Source: Prasinococcaceae sp. CCMP 1430 (taxonomy: Eukaryota > Prasinodermophyta > Palmophyllophyceae > Prasinococcales > Prasinococcaceae). From it: a DNA stretch of 15,269 nt. A program made the translations under genes and the position numbers. Positions 1 through 6,873 of this stretch are shown in pieces. Numbering within the stretch: the stretch's first letter is position 1; every line of letters begins with the position of its first letter. The notes under the pieces were generated by a model that was given only the letters and a program-made list of their open reading frames with translations, had not been told where the DNA came from and made no database searches. The stretch lies in NCBI GenBank assembly GCA_013416795.1, contig RQSC01000001.1, forward strand, positions 79,212 to 94,480, given 5' to 3'.

Positions 1-2
1 TG

Positions 3-3000
3 GCGCCGCGGCCGCCGCCGCGCGGCGGCGCGTGGGCGGTGGACAGCAGCGACGACTCGGACGGCGGGGCCAGCCGCGCGGGACCGCTCGTGAGGCCGCA
101 GCGCGCGGGAGACCTGCGAGCGCTGCCGCGTGCAAGTGCCGGGTGGAAGGGGGGAGACGTCGATATGGGTCGCCTCAACCGCATCGCCGCTGCCGTCGCG
201 TCGTCCGAGTCGAACGACTCGTCCGGCGACGAGAACGCCGCCCGAAGCGCGAGCGTGACTCGGGCGGCCCCGTGCGAGCGCGCGGTGCGCGTGCGCCCAG
301 GCAGCGGCGAGACCTCGAGCGCGCGTGCGTCGATCGACTCCTCGCCGGAGTCGGCGAGAAGAGCCGCGGCCGCCGTGCGCAGGGCGCACTTCGGCTCGGG
401 CGGCAGCGGTGCGGACAGCGGGGCCAGCGACGTGTCGAGCGCCTCGGGCGGCGACTCGCCGGGCGCGACCTCCGACCCGCGACCGCCTTGGCTCAGGATG
501 CCCGCGAATGCTCGCGAGACCGCGGCAGACGACCACGACTACGCCCCAAGCGAGGACTACGACAGCGACGACACGGGTGACAGCGACAGCCCCTCAGCAT
601 TGATCGTGAGGAGGAAGGGCTGGATGAGCGGCGGGCGAAGCGCGGCCGCACGTCCCAAGCAGGGGCCGGCTCAGGCATCGGACGGGCCACCAGAGCACCT
701 CGAGGTGAGAGCGAGAGGCCCACGGAGGTCGTTGCAAGCGAGCGACGAGTGGGACGACACGCATCCATCTTTGCTCGCGCTGGGAGCGAAGGAGCATCAG
801 CCGGGGCAGCGGACGCAGCGGCGGCGCGCGCAAGGCGAAGAAGCTACGCCGCTTCAGGCGGTGCTCAGCCCGCTGCTGTCTGCCCCCGAGGGACTCGCCA
901 AGGTGCGCGCGCGCGCGTTGATGTGCGCACTGATGCGCCGCCCTGGCCTGCCCGAGTGGCCGTTTTCGCGCAGCACGCCCCGCCCTGACCCGCTGAGCGC
1001 TTGCTAAATCGCCGTTTCGGGCCCGCGCCCGTCCTCGCTCGCTTTCGGGTTCCTGTAGGAGGCCGCGGGCAGTGCCGCACTGGCAGAGGCCGCCACGCGC
1101 GAACGCGACGCCGCGCTGCAGGCAGCCGAGATCTGCTCAGAGGCAAAGCTGGCATCGGACGCCGCGCGACAGAAGCTCGGCGAGCGCGCACGCGCAGCGG
1201 GCGCACGCGCGACCGCCGCCGAAGCGGCTGCCATGGCAGAGGCGGAGCGTGCAGACGCGCTTGCTGTGCGCGTCACCGATGCGGAGGCTCGCGCAGAGTT
1301 TCTTGCGAGGCGCTTAGAGGCTGCAGAGACTGCCGAGCGCCAGTGCGTCTCAGCGCGCGCTGAGTGTGCGGCGCTGCGATCGCAGTTGGGCGCCGCTGAG
1401 GAGCGCGAAGAAGCTGCTGCGGCAGTGGCGGACGCCGGCGCGGTAGCCGTGGCGGAGGCGCGTGCAGCGCGCTCCGACGCGCAAGTGGCAATGCGAGATA
1501 AAGCGCGCCTCGAGTCGACGGTGGAGAGGCTCGAGGCTGAGCTCGCCGCCGCGCGTGCGGAACTCGCTGTTGGGCAGGACCGACTATCTGAGCAACAGGG
1601 CGCGCTCGATGCCGCGGAGGGGCGCGTCGCGCGCGCAGAGGCACGCGCGAGCAGCGTGCGCGATCTCCAACGCGCGTGTGCAGCCGTTACTCGAGAGCGC
1701 GACGAAGCGCGAGAGGCGCTCGCCGAGGCCCGTGTTGAAATTGTGAGCGCTAAGGAAGCGCGCAAGGAGCGCGCGGGGCTGCTCGTGGCCGTCAAGGAGG
1801 CCAACGAGCGAGCCGCGGGGGCCGAGCAGGTGATGACCAAGCTCATCGAGGGTGGACTCGGTGGCGCGACTGCTCGGGGAGGCACAGTGGCAGTTGTCGA
1901 CACTGAGAGGACTGACACCGCTGCGGTACAGGCCGCGGCTGCCGTGCGCATGGAGGTGAAGCACCGCGCGGACGCGCTCGAGGCAAAGCTCAACGCCGCC
2001 GAACGGCGCCACGACAACCAGCTTGCGCAGCTTGGCGCAGCCGTTCGCACTGCGCGGTCAGACTTCGCCAGCTCTGCCAGCGCTTCGAGCGCAGCGGCTG
2101 AGCGCGTGGCGCAACTCGAGGCCACGTTGAGGGACGAAATGCGAGGGCGCGATGCATCGCTCGCTGCTCTCACGGATGCAGTGGCATCGGCGCGTAACCT
2201 CGCATCCACGGGCGCGAGGAGCGCAGCGGGAGCGTCCGCGAGCGCGGCGGAAGCAGCCTCAGAGAGGACCGCTGCTCTGGAAGCCAGACTAGTGGGAGAG
2301 CTGCAGAAGCGTGATGCTGCCATCGGCGCGCTCACTTCGGCCGTGCAGAACGTGCGCGCGGTCACTGCGGCGGGGGGCAGCGAGCGCGCGTCGGTCGAGG
2401 CGCTCGAATCGCGTCTGACAAACGAGGTGCGACGGCAGGCGGGCGTGATTGCACAGCTCCAGCAGTCTCTTGCGGAGGCCAGCGCACGCGTGAATCCGAC
2501 TGAGTTGGCCTCGCAGGCGACGGCCATCGCGCGGTTGCAGGGGCAACTTGCGTCACGCGACGCGCAGATTGCTTCGCTAGCGCGCTCAGTGGAGCAGCTG
2601 ATGGTCTCGGTGGCCACGCCGCCGGCGCGGCACATGCCGCGTGCGGCTGAATCTCCCGCGACAAGCTTGCCGGACGCCCATGTGGCACATTCGCCCGCCC
2701 CCGCGCTGGACGCCGCGCTCGATCCGAAGGCCAGGAGTGAGCCTGTGGACGCCGCGGTTCCTCATGAGGCGCACACGCCCCGCCACGCTAGTCCACCCGA
2801 GCCTGCCAGTGGAGATGCCGCCCCCGGCATGAGCACCCCTCGAGCCTCGATGGCGCCGCCCTCAGAGTCGCCAGCGCGCTCGACAGGGAGCCGCTTTGGT
2901 GTGTTCCGCCAGCGCGCGGGAGTCAAGGCCGAAAAAGCCCAACAGCGCCACAGCGCCGGCGAGGCTGCAGCCGCTGGCAGCCCTGCGTGCGCGCGCGTGG

Positions 3001-3266
3001 TCGGAGAGGCAGCCGCCACGGCGGTGATGGCCAGCCCGGGAGGCGTTCTCTCACGCACTGGAAGGTCGCTTTTCGCGCCATCGCCAGTGACTCCTACGAA
3101 GCCAAGTTCACCCGCCGCCGCCGCCAGCGGTGCGGGGCCGAGCGCCCCGGCGAGCTTGCGGACACCGTCGGCATCGGGGCCCGTGCGCGCGCCTGTGGAC
3201 CCGCAGCTGGTGCGCGCACCCCCAGCGAAGTTCGGCGCCAAGCGCATTCGGAGCCCCGCGCGATAG
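3..3266 (+). CDS. Large acidic/Ser-rich coiled-coil protein, two exons, possibly 5' partial
   Basis: I do not recognise the family. Exon 1 runs to 902 and exon 2 is 1059-3266, joined in phase 0 across a GT..AG intron, so that residues EGLAK continue directly into EAAGSAALAE. The frame is open from the left edge; the first ATG is at 165, giving 981 residues, but Asp/Ser runs upstream (SSDDSD at 42-59) resemble those further in, so the gene may start outside the window. Numbered from ATG 165: residues 1-246 are Ser/Asp/Glu rich and disordered, about 247-767 are a nearly unbroken coiled coil (heptads rich in Ala, Glu, Arg, Leu), and 768-981 are Pro/Ala/Ser rich with many SP or TP sites and a basic C-terminus (KRIRSPAR). 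A scaffold, cytoskeletal or centrosome-like role is a guess. The stop at 3264-3266 lies 101 bases from the convergent neighbour's stop. Confidence 0.8.
903..1058 (+). other. Spliceosomal intron in the coiled-coil gene
   Basis: The donor is AAG|GTGCGC and the acceptor is TTCCTGTAG|GAG, giving a 156-nt phase-0 intron. It removes the in-frame stops TAA (1005-1007) and TAG (1056-1058). Possible branch sites are CTGAC at 985-989 and CTAAAT at 1005-1010. The sequence just after the acceptor is immediately heptad-patterned, which supports this exact junction. Confidence 0.85.
1963..2620 (+). repeat. Five degenerate repeats of about 35-50 residues within the coiled coil
   Basis: The C-terminal part of the coil shows a recurring unit with the pattern ALEa-L, a charged segment, then RDa or a similar step, then aaL-xx-aV. 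Copies begin at RADALEAKL, RVAQLEATL, RTAALEARL, SVEALESRL and AIARLQGQL. Each unit holds one long heptad run, and most are followed by a looser Ala/Ser/Thr/Gly stretch. The copies differ enough that this is an old protein-level repeat, not a DNA satellite. Confidence 0.7.
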
Positions 3267-3367
3267 CTGCGTCGCACGCACGCGCGTGGTCGCACAGAAG
3301 TAAAACAAAACGAGTACGTACAGTGTATACTTACTTGCGCAGGGCCCCCCTCGTCGCCTCTACTCAG
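3267..3367. other. Convergent 3' intergenic spacer
   Basis: These 101 bases separate the stop codons of two converging genes. The spacer includes an A-rich piece (AAGTAAAACAAAACGAG near 3298-3314) and a small palindromic cluster, GTACGTAC then GTATAC, around 3314-3330. It must hold the 3' UTRs and cleavage sites of both genes, but I cannot identify a definite polyadenylation signal. Confidence 0.5.
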
Positions 3368-4642
3368 CTACCAGCATTTCTTCTCCGAGTCGTCGGCGGG
3401 CCTCCACGCCGGCAACTCGCCCGAGTTTGAGACGCGCGTGGCCTTCGGCATGGTCTTGCTCACCCACATGCGACGCTCGGGGGAGCACCTGCCGGACGGA
3501 GCGGCGCGCATGGAGGGGGGAGGAGGCGCCCCGCCACCAACGCTGCCACGCGGGATGGTCTTAGCGGCGGGATCCCAGCGGTCGGGAGCGGCCGGCGCGC
3601 GGTGCATGGGTTTCGACGATGCCTCCTCCCACGAAATAGAGTCGTGCGAGCGATTGCGCTGAGAGTACTTGAGCGAGTCCGCGTACTCGCCACGAAGCTC
3701 GTGCATTTGAGGGGGAGGGCGCTCTACAAACCCCTCCGGTGTCTGCTTCCACTCGGCGCGCAAGGGATCGTAGACACCAACCCGCTTTTGCAGCGCCTCG
3801 ATCCCACTGCGATCGCGCCCGCGCTCGTCGCTGGACGCCGCGGGCGTCTGCTTCCACTCGGCGCGCAAGGGATCGTAGACACCAACCCGTTTGTTCAGCG
3901 CCTCGATCCCACTGTGGTCTTTCCCACGCTCGCGCTCCGGCTGCTTCGGCGGCACGACCCACGAGGCGGTCAGAGGGTTGTAGAGGCCGCTCCGTTCGGC
4001 GAGGGGAACGATCGCGCGGCCGCGGCCGTGCCTGGAAAGCGGGGGCCTCGTCGGCGGTCTGGTCCACTGGTGTGTGAGTGGGTCGTACTTGCCCATGTGG
4101 TCCGGCAGCGGCACAGATCGCACCCCCTGCGGACGCACCGCCTCTTCGTCCCGCTGCGGCACCGCCCACTCGCTTGTGATCGGATTGCGCTGCCCAACGA
4201 GTGACGGGCTGCGCGTGGTCACGGCCGGGGCTGACGCCACGCGCATGCGCTCGCGCGCCGCGTCCTCGCCCTGCGTCGCCGGGTCGTTGTACGAGGCGTC
4301 CGTGCGAGGCCTCCGGCCAGCGGCGGTCGCCGGCCGTCGCGTCACTGCGTCGGGCGCCACGTAGCTGTGCGTCACGGGGTTGTACACGATGCGTTCCCCC
4401 GAGGACGGGTCCAACCCGACGTCCCCTCCCCCCCCCGCGCCTGCGTACGTGCCTGCATTCGTGCGCCCACCGAACGAGCCTGCGTCGGCGGGGGGGACGA
4501 GGTCGGGGGCGCCCGGCCACGCGCCGCTGGGGCCGGCGCCGTCGCCGTCGCCGGCGTAAGACCAACCAACCGCCGCCCCGTGCGCAAGCCGACGGCCGGT
4601 GCTGCGCGCGCCGCCGCCGGCACGCGCGCGTCTGGCATGCAC
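3368..4642 (-). CDS. YNPLT-motif repeat protein, 424 aa
   Basis: Family not recognised with certainty. The protein has six copies of a short motif, [YR]-[ND]-P-[LIV]-[TR]-x-x-[WY]: YNPVTHSY at residue 87, RNPITSEW at 152, YDPLTHQW at 186, YNPLTASW at 221, YDPLRAEW at 256 and YDPLRAEW at 291. Weaker relatives lie at 118 and 356. The linkers are basic and Pro rich, with no membrane segment. Residues 1-80 are Gly/Ala rich and the C-terminus (EKKCW) is not hydrophobic. From memory, comparable NPxTG-like repeats occur in predicted ciliary proteins of protists, so a cytoskeletal or flagellar role is possible but unproven. Codons 256-325 contain a recent 105-nt duplication. ATG 4642 is used because the frame is continuous; an upstream exon starting at ATG 4775 (MSPTSAGAPG) with a GTGTGCG donor is an alternative. 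Confidence 0.72.
   Translation of the reverse strand: MHARRARAGGGARSTGRRLAHGAAVGWSYAGDGDGAGPSGAWPGAPDLVPPADAGSFGGRTNAGTYAGAGGGGDVGLDPSSGERIVYNPVTHSYVAPDAVTRRPATAAGRRPRTDASYNDPATQGEDAARERMRVASAPAVTTRSPSLVGQRNPITSEWAVPQRDEEAVRPQGVRSVPLPDHMGKYDPLTHQWTRPPTRPPLSRHGRGRAIVPLAERSGLYNPLTASWVVPPKQPERERGKDHSGIEALNKRVGVYDPLRAEWKQTPAASSDERGRDRSGIEALQKRVGVYDPLRAEWKQTPEGFVERPPPQMHELRGEYADSLKYSQRNRSHDSISWEEASSKPMHRAPAAPDRWDPAAKTIPRGSVGGGAPPPPSMRAAPSGRCSPERRMWVSKTMPKATRVSNSGELPAWRPADDSEKKCW
3741..3930 (-). repeat. 105-nt in-frame tandem duplication
   Basis: The blocks beginning GTCTGCTTCCACTCGGCGCG at 3741 and at 3846 are almost identical for about 45 bases and similar over the remainder, 105 bases (35 codons) apart. 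They encode two copies of the unit RSGIEALQKR / HSGIEALNKR followed by VGVYDPLRAEWKQTP. High DNA identity compared with the other motif copies in the gene indicates a recent duplication. Confidence 0.85.
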
Positions 4643-5435
4643 GCACGCCGCGCCTCACCCCAGGCGCTCGCATGGGCCCCTCTTCCCCCCACACACGCAC
4701 CCGCATGCACCCCACCCCTACACTCACGCACACCCGGGGGCGCCCCGCCGGGCGCTCCCGCCGACGTCGGCGACATGAAATTCGCGCGGGGACGGGCGCG
4801 CGAAAAAGCGGCGTTCCGCGCACGAATCCGTTCAAAAAACCACAAAACACGGATTTATCGAAGTACCAAATACTTTCCGTACGTTCCCCGGCGAGCCTCC
4901 CCGCGGCACCCGCGCGTCGCGTCGTCCGTATGAATTACAACTCCGTCTTTTGAACTTGTACACAAATGTTGAATTGACAATATGCGCGGAATGAACAATT
5001 TGGATCTGATTAACTGCCGATTCGGTGCCGAACGTTGGCGCGCGTGCGTGCTGTGGTTTAGGTTTGACCTTATTTTGGGTCAGATATAAGAGGGTTTGTA
5101 TTGGGTGCGCCCGCGCTCACGCGCGCGTTCCCCCGGCTGAGCGGAGGAGGCCGGGCTGCCGGGGGGGGGAGCACATCGGAGGGGCGGGGCTACGGGCCGG
5201 TCCGCGCGCGCGCCGCGCGGCGCCGAGGGGCGTGCCCGTGGCGGGCGCCGTGGGCGTGCGTCGGGCGAGCGCCGGGAGCGCCGGCGTCGGCGTCGGCGTG
5301 TGTGGCAGGCAACCGCCGCGTGGCGGTACATCCGCGGCGCGGCAGCGGTGCAACGAAGCGGCACGGGAAGCTACTATATCAACATCGAGGTCACAGACTC
5401 TTGTGCACGCGCACCTCGGCGCGGTAGGCGCGCGC
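4643..5435. other. Intergenic region: 5' flank of the YNPLT gene and 3' flank of the kelch gene
   Basis: No convincing gene. From the left it holds a C/A-rich imperfect microsatellite (about 4686-4740), an AT-rich island (4830-5100), a G-run cluster (5159-5190), a GC-rich stretch with a GTCGGC triplet-like repeat (5281-5300) and a short AT patch near 5370-5400. ORFs here on either strand have shadow-type Arg/Ala/Pro composition and are not called. The 5' UTR and promoter of the YNPLT-repeat gene are expected here. Confidence 0.6.
4830..5100 (-). promoter_or_regulatory. AT-rich island, candidate promoter of the YNPLT gene
   Basis: About 270 bases are strikingly AT-rich against GC-rich surroundings. 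The island ends with an inverted repeat TGACC-N8-GGTCA (5065-5082) directly beside ATATAA (5084-5089), which reads TTATAT on the minus strand. Its position upstream of the minus-strand gene at 4642 suggests a promoter or nucleosome-free region. This is inference from composition and placement only. Confidence 0.45.
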
Positions 5436-6636
5436 TCAGCACGCGCGCGCGTGCGAGGCAGCCCGCGCCCTGTTCTCATCCCGCGTGCTCGTGAATCCGC
5501 ACGACGAGCACTCGAAGCGGCTCGAGGCTGTCGGGATCAAGGCAATCAGCGCGCGGCACTGGCTGCACATCTCAGTCACGAATTCCTTGAGGTCCTCGTT
5601 GCTCGAGTCCGCCTCGCTCCCTAGCGTCAGTGCCCAGGCATCGCCAAGACGACGCGGGTTGCTGTCATCGCCAGCGAGGCCGCCAAAGACTACGCCGACG
5701 TCCGGCGCAACCATCGCCATTGCGCCCCATCCGCGCGGCTCGGGGGCGGGCGCGTCGGTGCCCCCGCTGAGCACGAGCTCGAGCGGCTCGCCGTCGAGGC
5801 CCTTCGAGCGGCGCGGCGGGACGGGCCGCAGTCGTCAGCACAAGAGCACGCGCCATGTGCGCATGCAGACGCTTGCGAGCGTGCGCACGCCAGATGCGAA
5901 AGGCACGGTGCACACAAACGACACGCCTCTCCACGTACGAGCGCGAGGACGTCGTTTGCGAAGCTGCCCGCGCCGTTGTGGCCTTTGCTGGAAGGGTCGA
6001 CCTCGCCGCCGAAGAGGATGGCGCGGCCGCGCTGGTCACGGAAGTGAGCGACGACGCTACGCTTGCACAGCCACGCGGACGCGTCGACCTCGTGCCAAGC
6101 GGCCTTGCGCGCATCGAACAAGGCGATGTCGCGCGTCTCCTCGCCGGCAAAGCCCGCAACCACCATGACGGAGGTCCCATCGGCGCTCGCGAAGAGAGAC
6201 GCGCCGCCACGGCCACGCAGCGGTGAGGATTTCATCGTGCGCCAGCAGGGCTCGCGAACGTCGAGTGCGTGCAGGTCAGCCAGGCGTCCGCCTTCGCCGC
6301 AGCCGCCGAACGAGTACAGCGTGGAGGCGCCCTCGGCGGCGGCCATCGTGTGGTACGAGCGCGGCGCCGGCGCCTGTGCGCGCTCGAGTTTTTCCCAGCG
6401 GCCGCCTTCGGCGCTGCGGAACGCGTAGAGGTCGTTGAGCCCGCCCTCGCCCACAGCGATGGCGTTACGCCCGCCGAATATGTACGCGGCGTCGCCGACA
6501 GTCGCCTGCGCATGGCCCACGCGCGCGGGCGGCGCTTCAGCCCCCGCGCGCACGACCTCCCACGCGCAGCCCTCAGCGGGCCGCGCCGCGCCGCGCAGGA
6601 CCCACGCGTCCGACAGGGGGGGGCGGAGGGGGGGGG
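5436..6636 (-). CDS. Kelch-repeat protein with C-terminal zinc ribbon, two exons seen, 5' end unresolved
   Basis: Exon A is about 6636-5939 and exon B is 5801-5436, joined in phase 0 so that SFANDVLAL continues into GLDGEPLELVLSGG. About 347 residues follow from the codon at 6616. Five kelch blades are visible, each with a hydrophobic strand ending in an FGG-like turn and a later Trp or Leu: YIFGGRN, YSFGGCG, VVAGFAG, ILFGGEV and VVFGGLA. The N-terminal stretch LSDAWVLR..AWEVV would complete the propeller. After the propeller, residues CSQCRALIALIPTASSRF then ECSSCGF form a C-x2-C..C-x2-C ribbon resembling the LSD1-type zinc finger. Kelch propellers bind proteins, so an adaptor role is likely. 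There is no ATG in frame before the second blade and none at all on this strand from 6640 to 6880, so a further 5' exon, a non-ATG start or an assembly error in the C tract is needed. Confidence 0.85.
5802..5938 (-). other. Spliceosomal intron in the kelch gene
   Basis: A 137-nt phase-0 intron with donor CTC|GTACGT and acceptor CTCGAAG|GGC. The branch-like CTGAC (5838-5834) lies about 32 bases from the acceptor. Joining restores the fourth blade's outer strand and leads straight into the fifth blade. Confidence 0.82.
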
Positions 6637-6648
6637 CTGGAGGGGGGG
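6616..6648 (+). other. G-run cluster (C tract on the transcribed strand)
   Basis: Runs of eight, ten and seven G separated by short spacers fit a G-quadruplex motif on the plus strand. On the minus strand, the coding strand of the kelch gene, it is a long polypyrimidine tract containing CTCCAG (AG at 6638-6637), the best acceptor candidate for kelch exon A. Homopolymers like this are also prone to sequencing length errors. Confidence 0.7.
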
Positions 6649-6873
6649 AAGATGCTCGCAGTACAGTACCGTGCCGAGGTGCGACTCTCTGCGCGCGCCG
6701 TTATTGCGTTTTTCCGTTTTTTTTTTTTTTTGCAGGCGGGGACACAGGTGCACTCCTCGCGCCACGCCGCGCGGGCAGCGGCCGCGTTGCTGAGGGGGGG
6801 TGCTGCGTGGTCGTCGCTGTCGCACGGCGGCGCCTGCTCGCTTACAAGATGCGAGCAGCGGCGGGTGCGCGCG
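6637..6873. other. Spacer between the b561 gene and the kelch exon
   Basis: The b561 stop lies at the right edge. A run of 15 T (6717-6731, A on the transcribed strand) lies about 143 bases past that stop. A strong donor CTT|GTAAGC (GT at 6845-6844, minus) pairs plausibly with the CTCCAG acceptor at 6637 to make a 209-nt intron. This could be a 5' UTR intron of the kelch gene or a splice from the b561 transcript. No coding sequence is recognised. Confidence 0.45.

Noticed and set aside
705-809. Possible additional phase-0 intron in the coiled-coil gene (donor GAG|GTGAGA)
   Set aside because: The donor is good, but the acceptor GGGGCAG lacks a pyrimidine tract, and the reading frame is open through it without loss of character.
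1004-2635. 543-residue ORF on the minus strand opposite the coiled-coil exon
   Set aside because: It is the mirror of a GC-rich Ala/Glu/Arg coil: the translation is almost only Ala, Ser and Arg, with no domain, and the plus strand has a clear heptad pattern and intron.
3561-4850. 429-residue minus-strand ORF overlapping the YNPLT gene in another frame
   Set aside because: It is an Arg-rich shifted reading of the same DNA, while the repeat motif is coherent only in the chosen frame.
5025-5624. Plus-strand ORF after the TATA-like word at 5084
   Set aside because: Arg/Ala-rich low-complexity translation that runs into the antisense of the kelch exon; no conserved motif, so the TATA-like word is not taken as evidence of a plus-strand gene.
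6717-6735. Perfect-looking plus-strand splice acceptor (T15 then GCAG)
   Set aside because: No plus-strand coding sequence with domain support lies on either side; it is better read as an A tract downstream of the minus-strand b561 gene.
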